From Paracoccaceae bacterium (lineage in GTDB: Bacteria; Pseudomonadota; Alphaproteobacteria; Rhodobacterales; Rhodobacteraceae), in contig DLZA01000077.1 in the NCBI GenBank assembly GCA_003447515.1, forward strand, positions 491 to 6,258: DNA of 5,768 nt, in the 5' to 3' direction. Position 1 is the first letter of the stretch. Each line of letters begins with the position of its first letter. Of this stretch, positions 5,445 through 5,768 are shown piece after piece. A program made the position numbers and the translations under genes. The notes under the pieces are model-generated. The model saw only the letters and a program-made list of their open reading frames with translations. It was not told where the DNA came from and made no database searches.

Positions 5445-5768
5445 ATGAGTAGAATTATGGAAGCCACTTTGGCGGGTATGACACGGTCTCGAAATCCCAA
5501 ATTTGGGCACTATGTAGGCGAATTCCTAACGCCTGGCATTGGCCACATCCTCGCATCGGCCCGGTGTGACTATGTCTTCTTTGACATGGAACATTCGGGG
5601 TTCAGTTTTGAAACCCTGAAACAGGCAGTCCGATATTTTGAAGCGGCAGGTGTTCCGGTCATCGTCCGGTCGCCATCAAAAGACTATGACGTGATTGCAA
5701 GGATCTGCGATGCCGGTGCTGAGGGGATCATGGTTCCCATGATTAAGGATGCTGCCGAAGCCGCGCAG
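5445..5768 (+). CDS. HpcH/HpaI-family aldolase (5' part, truncated by window edge)
   Basis: The first 108 codons of a class II pyruvate-type aldolase (HpaI, GarL, RhmA relatives), which cleave 2-keto-3-deoxy acids to pyruvate plus an aldehyde using a divalent metal. The TIM-barrel start is clear: FGHYVGEFLTPGIGHIL (20-36), strand and active-site loop YVFFDMEHSGFSFETL (43-58) with H50 equivalent to the HpaI active-site histidine, VIVRSP (72-77) with the substrate-binding R75, and GAEGIMVPMI (91-100). The loop reads DMEH rather than the commoner DGEH. The metal-binding Glu and Asp lie beyond the window. ATG 5445 follows the LsrG-like gene by 3 nt with AGGGA 11 nt upstream; ATG 5457 is a possible alternative start. 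About 150 further residues are expected. The position at the end of the visible operon suggests it performs the terminal carbon-carbon cleavage. Confidence 0.88.
   Translation, partial: MSRIMEATLAGMTRSRNPKFGHYVGEFLTPGIGHILASARCDYVFFDMEHSGFSFETLKQAVRYFEAAGVPVIVRSPSKDYDVIARICDAGAEGIMVPMIKDAAEAAQ

Noticed and set aside
5179..5448. Plus-strand 89-aa ORF in another frame
   Set aside because: It overlaps the LsrG-like gene almost completely and lacks domain features.

Overview
The window looks like a chromosomal carbohydrate-uptake and catabolism locus of a Gram-negative bacterium, most likely an alphaproteobacterium (perhaps Rhodobacterales or Rhizobiales). I base this on the CUT2-type transporter with a single-domain ATPase (FrcA-like rather than the tandem RbsA/XylG type), the gene combination, the NanR-like FCD regulator and the moderate GC content. 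The taxonomic call is an inference; no rRNA, tRNA, mobile element or CRISPR array is present.

Layout: two divergent transcription units share a control region at about 1142-1275. Leftward lies a Gfo/Idh/MocA-family NAD(P)-dependent dehydrogenase (1141-101, TTG start). A second leftward ORF overlaps its stop by ATGA and runs off the left edge. Rightward lie a periplasmic sugar-binding protein (1276-2292), a 256-bp gap with a strong 11-bp hairpin, an ABC ATPase (2549-3289), an RbsC-like permease (3351-4409), a GntR/FCD NanR-like regulator (4406-5122), a small LsrG-like antibiotic-biosynthesis-monooxygenase (ABM)-fold enzyme (5109-5441), and the first 108 codons of an HpcH/HpaI-type aldolase that runs off the right edge. 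The last four genes overlap or nearly abut, so they read as one operon.

Working model (inference): the binding protein, ATPase and permease import a sugar or sugar derivative. The dehydrogenase oxidises it, the small ABM enzyme rearranges or tautomerises an intermediate, and the aldolase cleaves a 2-keto-3-deoxy-type acid to pyruvate (or a related 2-oxo acid) plus an aldehyde. The FCD regulator probably senses the substrate or an intermediate and controls both arms from the shared region, which holds a perfect 12-bp palindrome and a stretch resembling NanR GGTATA-type repeats. No sugar kinase is visible in the window, which fits a non-phosphorylating oxidative route. The substrate cannot be named from sequence alone.

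The most interesting points are the LsrG-like enzyme placed in a dehydrogenase/aldolase sugar operon, the operator architecture, the tiny ORF bridging ATPase and permease, and the intercistronic hairpin after the binding-protein gene. Nothing here is clearly an unprecedented system; it is best viewed as a catabolic operon of unassigned substrate.
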